Positions 1 to 8,577 of a stretch of DNA of 64,000 nt are shown in pieces (the stretch's first letter is position 1; every line of letters begins with the position of its first letter). Under the pieces are notes generated by a model. It searched no databases and had not been told where the DNA came from. It saw nothing but the letters and a program-made list of their open reading frames with translations. The translations under genes were made by a program, and so were the position numbers. The stretch is from Flavobacteriales bacterium (lineage in GTDB: Bacteria > Bacteroidota > Bacteroidia > Flavobacteriales_D > Crocinitomicaceae), in NCBI GenBank assembly GCA_947454525.1, contig CANGJM010000003.1:124001-188000 (forward strand). The letters are read 5' to 3'.

Positions 1-1
1 T

Positions 2-649
2 AAAGAAATCGTTGATTTAAAACAAAAATATAACTTCCGTTTGTTCGTGGATGATGCGCATGGTATCGGTACACTTGGAGCAACTGGTGGTGGTACAGGT
101 GAAGAGCAAGGATGTCAAGACGGAATCGATATTTACTTCGGTACTTTCGCGAAATCGTTTGCTTTGATCGGTGGATTCATTTCATCTGATGAGCAAGTGG
201 TTGAATACTTACGTTACAACATGCGTTCACAAATCTTCGCGAAAGCAATGCCAATGCCATTAGTAGTTGGATTATTGAAGCGTTTGGAGTTGATGAGAAA
301 CCATCCTGAATACAAAGCGAAATTGTGGGAAATCACCGAAGCTTTACAAAAAGGTTTGACAGATGCAGGATTCGAGATTGGCCCAACAAACACATGTGTG
401 ACGCCAGTATACTTGAATGGATCGATTCCAGAATCAACAAACTTGATTTACGACTTACGTGAGAACTACAATGTATTCTGCTCCATGGTCGTATACCCAG
501 TTGTACCGAAAGGAATGATTATTCTACGTTTGATTCCAACGGCAACACATACCTTAGAAGATGTAAGATACACGATTGAGTGTTTCTCTAAAATCGTTGG
601 TAAGTTGAAAGCTGGAGAATACGTTTCAGATAAAATTGCAGCGGTTTAA
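2..649 (+). CDS. Serine palmitoyltransferase / alpha-oxoamine synthase family PLP enzyme, 5'-truncated by window start
   Basis: Frame is open from base 2 (KEIVDLKQKYNFRLFVDDAHGIGTLG...); PLP-lysine context GTFAKSFALIGGF; C-terminal LRLIPTATHTLEDV. Confidence 0.85.
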   Translation, partial: KEIVDLKQKYNFRLFVDDAHGIGTLGATGGGTGEEQGCQDGIDIYFGTFAKSFALIGGFISSDEQVVEYLRYNMRSQIFAKAMPMPLVVGLLKRLELMRNHPEYKAKLWEITEALQKGLTDAGFEIGPTNTCVTPVYLNGSIPESTNLIYDLRENYNVFCSMVVYPVVPKGMIILRLIPTATHTLEDVRYTIECFSKIVGKLKAGEYVSDKIAAV

Positions 650-671
650 TTCAAACCGAAAATGACAACAT

Positions 672-702
672 AAAAAAAGGAGCTTTTCAAGCTCCTTTTT
701 TT
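672..702. terminator. Bidirectional intrinsic terminator between convergent genes
   Basis: AAAAAAAGGAGCTT-ttc-AAGCTCCTTTTTTT inverted repeat with flanking A/T tracts. Confidence 0.85.
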
Positions 703-721
703 GTTTTCTATAAATTCTTAC

Positions 722-1858
722 TTAGCGACTCGCAAACGGGTGATTGTTCACCACTGGAATCTCCAAGGAAATTAATTTTTGAATGTCACGAATATACTTG
801 CGTTCTTCTTTGTCACAGAAAGATACTGCAATTCCAGATGCTCCTGCACGTCCCGTACGACCAATGCGGTGTACATACGTTTCTGGAATGTTTGGAATGT
901 CGTAGTTGATCACAAACGATAACTCATCGATGTCAATTCCACGTGCAGCAATGTCAGTAGCAACTAATACACGAGACGTTTTGTCCTTGAAATTAGATAA
1001 AGCGCGTTGACGTGCATTTTGAGATTTGTTCCCGTGAATGGCTTCTGCCGTGACTTTGTTTTTCGCTAATAACTTCACAATTTTGTCTGCTCCGTGTTTT
1101 GTACGGGAGAAAACCAAGACACTCGGTGCTTTCGTTTCTTTTAATACGTGTACCAACAAATCTTTTTTCGCTGGCGTATCCACGTAGTACAAGGCTTGCT
1201 CGATCATTTCGGCAGTCGATGAAACTGGATTCACTTCCACTTTCACAGGATCTGTTAAAATCGAATTCGCTAAAGAGGTAATCTCTTTCGGCATCGTTGC
1301 GGAGAAAAACAAGGTTTGACGTTTCGCTGGAATCATTTTGATGATTTTCTTCACGTCGTGAATGAATCCCATGTCTAACATACGATCGGCTTCATCCAAA
1401 ACAAAAATCTCCAAGTTTCCTAACTTGATGAATCCTTGTTGTTGCAAGTCCAATAAGCGTCCAGGTGTAGCAATCAATACGTCTACTCCATTTTTCAAAC
1501 GGTTTACTTGTTGTGATTGATTCACTCCACCAAAAATAACGGTGTAACGCAATTTCAATTCACTGCCGTAATTCTTGAAACTCTCTTCAATTTGAATCGC
1601 TAATTCGCGCGTTGGCGTCACAATTAAGGCTCTGATTTTATTCGAGTTATCCGCTTGTTTCGAAGCGTGAATGCGTTGAATAATTGGAATGGCAAATGCC
1701 GCTGTTTTTCCGGTTCCAGTTTGCGCACATCCCATGACATCTCTTCCTTCGAGAACGTATGGTATTGCTTGTTGTTGGATGGGAGTTGGTTCGGTATAAC
1801 CTTGTTTGGTAAGAGCGTTTAAAATCGGCTCTAAAAGATTTAATTCATTAAATTTCAT
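722..1858 (-). CDS. DEAD/DEAH-box RNA helicase (RhlE-like)
   Basis: [41 protein letters not shown] motifs; start trimmed from 1987 to the [13 protein letters not shown] methionine. Confidence 0.95.
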   Translation of the reverse strand: MKFNELNLLEPILNALTKQGYTEPTPIQQQAIPYVLEGRDVMGCAQTGTGKTAAFAIPIIQRIHASKQADNSNKIRALIVTPTRELAIQIEESFKNYGSELKLRYTVIFGGVNQSQQVNRLKNGVDVLIATPGRLLDLQQQGFIKLGNLEIFVLDEADRMLDMGFIHDVKKIIKMIPAKRQTLFFSATMPKEITSLANSILTDPVKVEVNPVSSTAEMIEQALYYVDTPAKKDLLVHVLKETKAPSVLVFSRTKHGADKIVKLLAKNKVTAEAIHGNKSQNARQRALSNFKDKTSRVLVATDIAARGIDIDELSFVINYDIPNIPETYVHRIGRTGRAGASGIAVSFCDKEERKYIRDIQKLISLEIPVVNNHPFASR

Positions 1859-1943
1859 ATAATTATTCAATCCTACGGTTGAACAAATAAAGTAATGATT
1901 GACCCAGGATTTGTACAAAGGTACAGCAAATAAACCGGATAAT

Positions 1944-2651
1944 CTATTTGAGTACGCCGCGCACTGCATCCAATATGCGTTGAACACGTTGTTCTTCTAC
2001 TTTCAGGATGGTTTCTGAAAAGGCAGAATCTTCGTCCAATAGCACTTTGCTCGTTCCTGAAAAGTGAATCGCATCCGGCTCTGCTCCTTTTGCGATTTTG
2101 GCAATGTTGCCAGCGTTTACACCGCCACCCGCCATGATTTCGATGCGGCCATTTGCGTATTGTTTCATTTCACTTAAAATCGGTAAGCCGATGTCTACGT
2201 GACTGGCAAATCCGGACGTTAAAATCCGGTGGAATCCCAATTTAATTAAGTGATCCATCGAGCGTTTCCAATCGATGCTTTCATCGAATGCGCGGTGGAA
2301 TGTCCACACAAAATCAGGGAATTGCTGCTTCAAGGACGCTAATGCTTCGATATCCAAGTCGAAATTGGACTTCAAAATTCCTACCACGACTCCTTGTACT
2401 CCTGCTTGCTGACAAAAAGCCAAGTCTCGTTCCATCACAGCGATTTCTGCTGGACTGTAACAAAATCCACCCGCTCTTGGTCTTATCAACACATGCGTAT
2501 CGATTCCATGATACAAAGCATACGTAATCATTCCCGCGGAGGGCGTGAGTCCACCCTGCTCCAAATTCTGACACAATTCAATGCGATCAAAATCAAGTGA
2601 TTTCGCTAATGTTATTGCTTCGATTGAAGCGGCACACAATTCTAATTTCAT
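1944..2651 (-). CDS. cutC: Copper homeostasis protein CutC family
   Basis: N-terminus [36 protein letters not shown] and [13 protein letters not shown] typical of CutC. Confidence 0.92.
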   Translation of the reverse strand: MKLELCAASIEAITLAKSLDFDRIELCQNLEQGGLTPSAGMITYALYHGIDTHVLIRPRAGGFCYSPAEIAVMERDLAFCQQAGVQGVVVGILKSNFDLDIEALASLKQQFPDFVWTFHRAFDESIDWKRSMDHLIKLGFHRILTSGFASHVDIGLPILSEMKQYANGRIEIMAGGGVNAGNIAKIAKGAEPDAIHFSGTSKVLLDEDSAFSETILKVEEQRVQRILDAVRGVLK

Positions 2652-2741
2652 AGGTCAAAAATAGCTACACAAAAATGCTAAAAAATTCCATACAAAAACG
2701 CCGTTGCTTTTCCTTATATTTGCATACGATTACAATCAACA

Positions 2742-5186
2742 ATGGCAAAAGAAAAAGCACCTAACACGCAAGACCAAATGGATTTTGAAGCATTCAAAAA
2801 ACAGGTACTTGCTGACTATCAATTGGCTTGTGAATCCCGCGAAGCATCCCTTCTTGGAAGAAAGGAAGTTCTTACTGGTAAAGCGAAATTTGGAATTTTC
2901 GGAGATGGAAAAGAGCTCGCGCAAATTGCGTTAGCGAAACAATTTCAGAATGGTGATTTCCGTTCTGGTTACTACCGCGATCAAACCATCATGATGGCGA
3001 TTGGTGAATTAACGGTGCAACAATATTTTGCTGGATTGTATGCACACACGGATGTAGACATCGAACCACAATCTGCTGGACGTCAAATGGGTGGACACTA
3101 TTCCACGCGTAATTTAGATGCCAACGGAGAATGGAAAAATTTGATGTTGCAGAAAAACAGCTCTGCGGATATTTCTCCAACTGCTGGACAAATGCCACGT
3201 TTGGTTGGATTGGCGCAAGCATCGAAAGTTTACCGTCAACAAGAAGCATTGAAATCGAATCCTGCCTTTGAGAAATTCACCAACGGTGGAAACGAAGTCG
3301 CATTTGGAACAATTGGCGATGCCTCTACAAGTGAAGGTCCTTTCTGGGAATCGATCAACGCAGCAGGCGTATTGCAAGTTCCCATGGTGATGTCCGTTTG
3401 GGACGATGGCTACGGGATTTCAGTACCAAGAGAATTACAAACAACGAAAGGAAGCATTTCAGATGCGTTATCAGGAATGCAACGCACAACGGACAAACCT
3501 GGATACGAGATTTTCATCACGAAAGGATGGGATTACGCACATTTGTGTGAAACCTATGAAAAAGCGGTGAAATTGGCACGCGAAGAACACATTCCGGTAT
3601 TAGTACACGTGAAAGAAGTGAATCAACCGCAAGGACACTCCACTTCTGGATCTCATGAGCGCTACAAATCAGCGGAGCGTTTGGAATGGGAAACGACTTT
3701 TGATTGCATCCATAAATTCAAAGAATGGATTCTTTCATTCGAAGCAAAAGGAATGGCGATTGCATCGGAGGATGAATTAAATACGATACAAGCAGCAGCG
3801 AAAGAGATAGTTCGCAGCTCAAAAAATACCGCATGGTCGCGTTTCACGGATAGCATGAAACAAGATCAAGCGGATTTAGTTTCTGTGTTAAAAACAGTGG
3901 CAGCGGAAAGTTCGCAGTCCGTTTTTATTCAAAAGGACATTGAAACGCTTGAAAAAGAAAAAGAACCGATTCGTCGTGATTTATTGACCTTGGCGCGCAA
4001 AGTATTGCGTCAAGTTCGCGAGGAGCAAATTTCCTCAAAAAAGACATTAGGTAACTGGATTCAAAGCATGATTTCCGGAAACTTCGATCGATACAGCTCG
4101 CATTTGCATTCGCAATCTGCCCATTCTGCGATGAATGTTCCAGCAATAGCACCGAAATATGCGGATGACGTTCAAATGGAAGACGGCCGCATTATTTTAC
4201 GTGAAAACTACCGCACGATTTTAGAAAGTCGTCCAGAAGTTCTTGTCTTCGGAGAAGATGCTGGAAGAATTGGTGGTGTCAATCAATCATTAGAAGGATT
4301 ACAGGAGCAATTTGGCGAAATACGTGTTTCAGACACTGGAATTCGCGAGTGTACGATTATCGGACAAGGAATCGGTATGGCGATGCGTGGACTACGTCCA
4401 ATTGCAGAGATTCAGTACTTGGATTACTTGTTGTACGCGATTCAAATCATGTCCGACGATTTAGCGACTGTTCAATACCGTACAAAAGGTGGACAAAAAG
4501 CACCGTTGATTGTTTCCACACGTGGACATCGTTTGGAAGGAATTTGGCACAGTGGTTCACCGATGGGAATGATTGTCAATTCGATTCGTGGTATTCACGT
4601 CTGCGTTCCTAGAAACATGACGAAAGCTGCTGGATTCTACAATACATTGTTACAAGCAGACGAACCAGCATTGGTGATTGAACCATTGAACGGTTACCGT
4701 ACGAAAGAACGCATGCCGATTAACTTCGGAACGTTCACTGAAGCATTAGGAATGCCAGAAATCGTTAAAGAAGGAAAAGATTTAACACTCGTTTCTTACG
4801 GTTCTACTTTCAATCTGTGCGAAGTAGCTGCGCAGCAATTGGAGCACATGGGAATATCCGTCGAACTGATTGACGTTCAAACCTTGTTGCCATTTGACAT
4901 CGAACACATGATCGCTGATTCCTTAGAAAAAACAAATCGTTTACTCATTGTGGATGAAGACGTCAGCAGTGGAGCAACTGGCTTCATGTTGGATAAAATC
5001 CTTGTGGAGCAAAAAGGCTACTACCACCTCGACTCCGCACCGGAAACCTTGAGTTCAAAAGACCATCGTCCTGCCTACGGTTCCGACGGTGATTACTTCT
5101 CTAAACCTAGCATCGACGACATCATTGAAAAAGTGTATGCGATGATGCATGAGGCTGAACCGGCGAAGTATCCTTCTTTATACTAA
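2742..5186 (+). CDS. Fused 2-oxoacid dehydrogenase E1 component (alpha+beta, thiamine pyrophosphate-dependent)
   Basis: Alpha-type half (GGHYSTR, GDASTSEGPFWE) followed by beta-type half (VLVFGEDAGRIGGV, GIGMAMRGLRPIAEIQY, DVQTLLPFD). Confidence 0.93.
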   Translation: MAKEKAPNTQDQMDFEAFKKQVLADYQLACESREASLLGRKEVLTGKAKFGIFGDGKELAQIALAKQFQNGDFRSGYYRDQTIMMAIGELTVQQYFAGLYAHTDVDIEPQSAGRQMGGHYSTRNLDANGEWKNLMLQKNSSADISPTAGQMPRLVGLAQASKVYRQQEALKSNPAFEKFTNGGNEVAFGTIGDASTSEGPFWESINAAGVLQVPMVMSVWDDGYGISVPRELQTTKGSISDALSGMQRTTDKPGYEIFITKGWDYAHLCETYEKAVKLAREEHIPVLVHVKEVNQPQGHSTSGSHERYKSAERLEWETTFDCIHKFKEWILSFEAKGMAIASEDELNTIQAAAKEIVRSSKNTAWSRFTDSMKQDQADLVSVLKTVAAESSQSVFIQKDIETLEKEKEPIRRDLLTLARKVLRQVREEQISSKKTLGNWIQSMISGNFDRYSSHLHSQSAHSAMNVPAIAPKYADDVQMEDGRIILRENYRTILESRPEVLVFGEDAGRIGGVNQSLEGLQEQFGEIRVSDTGIRECTIIGQGIGMAMRGLRPIAEIQYLDYLLYAIQIMSDDLATVQYRTKGGQKAPLIVSTRGHRLEGIWHSGSPMGMIVNSIRGIHVCVPRNMTKAAGFYNTLLQADEPALVIEPLNGYRTKERMPINFGTFTEALGMPEIVKEGKDLTLVSYGSTFNLCEVAAQQLEHMGISVELIDVQTLLPFDIEHMIADSLEKTNRLLIVDEDVSSGATGFMLDKILVEQKGYYHLDSAPETLSSKDHRPAYGSDGDYFSKPSIDDIIEKVYAMMHEAEPAKYPSLY

Positions 5187-5216
5187 GGACATAGTTTGTA
5201 CGTTAAACAAAGCTAA

Positions 5217-5861
5217 ATGCAGAAAGATCAAAAATTAGGATTGTTAGATTTCATTGTAATTCTTTTAACCCTTTATGTTCTAGGTGCATTAGTAATCGAT
5301 ACTTTTTGGAAATTACCCAAGGAAACCACCATTTTACTAAATTATTTCGATTACATCATTTGTGGATTCTTCTTTTTTGAGTTCTTATACAGGTTGGTGA
5401 AAGCTGAAAATAAGTTAAGGTTTATGAGATGGGGATGGATAGACTTACTTTCTAGCATCCCAATGGTTGATTTCTTAAGAGCAGGTCGACTACTAAGATT
5501 AGTCAGACTTTTCAGGGTTATCAGAGCATTTAAATCAACGAAACAACTACTCAATCATATTTTTAAAAACAAAGCTGAAGGCGCACTTACTTCAGTAATC
5601 TCAATTTCTGTTTTATTAGTTATTTTTTCGGCAATAGCCATTTTAGAAGTTGAAACGGTCTCAGGTTCAAATATCAAAACAGCGGAAGACGCCATTTGGT
5701 GGTCATATTCTACTTTGTTAAATGCTGGATATGGTGATGTTTATCCTATTACAACAGAAGGAAGAATTATTGCAATGGTGCTAATGGTTTTTGGTATTGG
5801 TTTACTAGGCACATTAACGGCATATATAGCTTCAGTCTTCGTGAAAGACAAATCGAAATAG
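5217..5861 (+). CDS. Ion transporter / small voltage-gated-like potassium channel
   Basis: Six predicted TM segments, S4-like RAGRLLRLVRLFRVIRAFKS, pore motif NAGYGDVYP. Confidence 0.85.
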   Translation: MQKDQKLGLLDFIVILLTLYVLGALVIDTFWKLPKETTILLNYFDYIICGFFFFEFLYRLVKAENKLRFMRWGWIDLLSSIPMVDFLRAGRLLRLVRLFRVIRAFKSTKQLLNHIFKNKAEGALTSVISISVLLVIFSAIAILEVETVSGSNIKTAEDAIWWSYSTLLNAGYGDVYPITTEGRIIAMVLMVFGIGLLGTLTAYIASVFVKDKSK

Positions 5862-5869
5862 CCAAAAAT

Positions 5870-6664
5870 TTATTTCATCAACTCTGACTTGTATGTTTCA
5901 AATTTGATTTTTGAATCGAAATTGTTCTGAATTTCTTTTTTGTATTTTAATATTTTACGAAGTCCCAATAACAAGAATAGTAAATAAAATCCAACAGGAA
6001 TACCTAGCATTACTTTTCCCATCGTTTCGATTAGTGCAATATCTGCAGGTGTTTCGCTGGGTAAATTCCCATTAAATTGAGTTGGATATTGAAAAGTTAT
6101 CCAACCATTAAAACCTATTGCCCCCAGAATAAAAATGTATAAAAGGTTTATAAGTGTGTAAATAAACTGTTCACCCATATAACTTGGGCGAAATCCGAAA
6201 AGGGTCAATATAGCAGCAACCCACATATTCTTTTTTGATAATTCAACTGACTTATTTTCAAAATAGAGTATGACAGAGTCAATATAGCTAATATGTTTTG
6301 ACTTGATAAATTTGAAATTTTGAGCATTTATTTCATCTAGTTTTTCGAGTTGATCCTTGTACTCATCGGACAAATTAGCTTTACAAAAATCAATTTTATT
6401 ATCTAATTCATAGAACAATTCATTCCATTCAAAGTCTTCAGGATCTGTATGCTCAGCTTTTTCAACAAGATTAGCCAAACTTCGAAAAGTCTTTTCGTCA
6501 TTGGCCAACAGTTCAAAATTGATTACCTGATCAAAAATCGGAATTTCGGCCTCCGCAGCCTGCATTTTTCTTTTACTACTTGCTGATGGTGACATAACTG
6601 ATCGATACGCATCGCGTCCCAACTCACGCCCGATTTGATTGACAAAAGAATTAACAAGGCTCAT
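5870..6664 (-). CDS. Hypothetical membrane protein
   Basis: 264-aa ORF with two hydrophobic segments; no family recognised. Confidence 0.6.
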   Translation of the reverse strand: MSLVNSFVNQIGRELGRDAYRSVMSPSASSKRKMQAAEAEIPIFDQVINFELLANDEKTFRSLANLVEKAEHTDPEDFEWNELFYELDNKIDFCKANLSDEYKDQLEKLDEINAQNFKFIKSKHISYIDSVILYFENKSVELSKKNMWVAAILTLFGFRPSYMGEQFIYTLINLLYIFILGAIGFNGWITFQYPTQFNGNLPSETPADIALIETMGKVMLGIPVGFYLLFLLLGLRKILKYKKEIQNNFDSKIKFETYKSELMK

Positions 6665-6771
6665 GGTTTAGATTTATATGTTTACCGTATTAGAAAGAAT
6701 AAAATTAATTTATTATTTCAATCCTTAATGAAGTAATATTTACTTTCTCTCGCTCTCCGCTCTCTGCTCTA

Positions 6772-8571
6772 TTATTCCATTACATACTCAAACGGCATAC
6801 GCATCTGAATTCCGGCCATGCTTTCAATTTTCTTGATACGTGCATAGATGGCTTTTAATTCGCTTGGAATAGCGACATCCATTTTGACGGATGCTTCCTC
6901 TTCTTCCTGTTGTTGCTCGATCATTTCCGCAATTTCGGACAGTGTATTTTTCTTCACGATTGGGTAGTATATGACTTTTGGAGCTGATTGTCCTTTACAT
7001 GCGTAAGCGATGGCTTTAGACAAACCTCCTAGTTCATCGACAAGTCCGATGCGAAGTGCGTCTTCCCCACTCCACACTCTTCCGCGTGCTAAAACAGCCA
7101 CTTTTTCCATACTCATGTGACGTCCTTCCGAAACACGTGTTAAAAACTGCGTGTAGATTTTGTCCACTTGTCCTTGTATCACCGCTAATTCTTCTGGCGT
7201 CAATTTCGCATTCAAGGAAGTCAAGGAATGTTTGTTGGTGCGGACACGATCGAAGGTAATCCCCAGTTTGTTCTCCATGAATTTACCTGTGTATGGAATC
7301 ATTCCGAATACACCGATGGAACCGGTGATCGTAGTTGGTTCCGCGAATATGCGATTTGCTGGCGTCGCAATATAATATCCACCGGAAGCAGCGACATCTC
7401 CCATGGAGACAATGACTTTCTTCTTCTTTTGCGTTTGTGCTACTTCGCGCCAAATTTCTTCACTTGCCAAGGCACTTCCACCTGGACTATTGATTCTGAA
7501 CACGACAGCGGTAATGTTTTTATCGTTTCTCACTTTTTGAAACAAGCGACAAATACTTGCGGATGAAAGTCCATCGCCACTTGTCGCCACATCACCTTCC
7601 GCTAAAATCACTGCGATGTTCGGCTTTTGACGTTTGACTAATAATTGTCGATCAGAAAAGGCTTTCAATGCATATTTTTCCATGGATTGAATTTCTAATT
7701 CTTCATCCTGATCCATGTTCATCTTTTTCTTCAAGAGCCCCATGAATTCGTCGCGGTAACGCAAACCAGTAATTAATTTCGCGTTGTACGCGGATTCACA
7801 GTCCAAGATGTGCAACGAATCGACATGGTTGTCCAAAATCAAGGTATCGATTCCTTTGTTTTCTGAAATGTCGTTTCGCATGGTGCGCCACATCGTACGC
7901 AAGAATGCTTGTGTTTGTAAGCGACTGGAATCGCTCATATTCGTGCGAAAGAACGGTTCTACTGCACTTTTGAAGTCATTATTGGTTCCACGAACGACAT
8001 CCACTTCAATGTTCAAATTATCCAATAAATTCTTAAAGAACATCAACTGAACACCGACTCCGGTGAATTCCATGGTTGTGGATGGAAATCCATACACTTC
8101 TTTGGCAGCTGAACTGATGTAGTACGCAGTTTGAGAAACATATTCTCCAGACAAATAGGCTACCGCAAATTTTCCACTCGTTTGAAAATCTTTAATGGCG
8201 TCGTGTAATTCCTTCGCACTTCCCATTCCGCATGTCAAGCCACCAAGTTCTAGGTAAATCCCTTTGATTTTTGGATCTGTTTTCGCTTTTTCAATGCCAT
8301 AGAGTAAATCAGGAAGTCCGACTGTACGTTCTACTTGAAAATCAGGCAAGGCAACAGATTCGTCGCTTTTGTCCTTTAATTCACCAGTCAATTTCAATTG
8401 AAGGATGGTCGAATTTCGAATTGCTAATGGTTCTGGACCAAAGTTCCCGAAGGAACCAATGACACCACCCAGCACCAAGAAAAAGAGCAAGAGCGACACG
8501 AGTCCGGCAATCATTACTGCGACAAAACTCGGCCAAAATAATTTACCGAAAGAGACTTTTTGATCTGACAT
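6772..8571 (-). CDS. sppA: Signal peptide peptidase SppA, 67K type
   Basis: N-terminal TM; RINSPGGSALASEEIWREV and MGDVAASGGYYIATPANRIFAEPTTITGSIGVFG. Confidence 0.95.
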   Translation of the reverse strand: MSDQKVSFGKLFWPSFVAVMIAGLVSLLLFFLVLGGVIGSFGNFGPEPLAIRNSTILQLKLTGELKDKSDESVALPDFQVERTVGLPDLLYGIEKAKTDPKIKGIYLELGGLTCGMGSAKELHDAIKDFQTSGKFAVAYLSGEYVSQTAYYISSAAKEVYGFPSTTMEFTGVGVQLMFFKNLLDNLNIEVDVVRGTNNDFKSAVEPFFRTNMSDSSRLQTQAFLRTMWRTMRNDISENKGIDTLILDNHVDSLHILDCESAYNAKLITGLRYRDEFMGLLKKKMNMDQDEELEIQSMEKYALKAFSDRQLLVKRQKPNIAVILAEGDVATSGDGLSSASICRLFQKVRNDKNITAVVFRINSPGGSALASEEIWREVAQTQKKKKVIVSMGDVAASGGYYIATPANRIFAEPTTITGSIGVFGMIPYTGKFMENKLGITFDRVRTNKHSLTSLNAKLTPEELAVIQGQVDKIYTQFLTRVSEGRHMSMEKVAVLARGRVWSGEDALRIGLVDELGGLSKAIAYACKGQSAPKVIYYPIVKKNTLSEIAEMIEQQQEEEEASVKMDVAIPSELKAIYARIKKIESMAGIQMRMPFEYVME

Positions 8572-8577
8572 ACCTTA

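Noticed and set aside
2742-5186. Fused E1 alpha/beta as a novel enzyme
   Set aside because: Fused E1 components are already common in Bacteroidota
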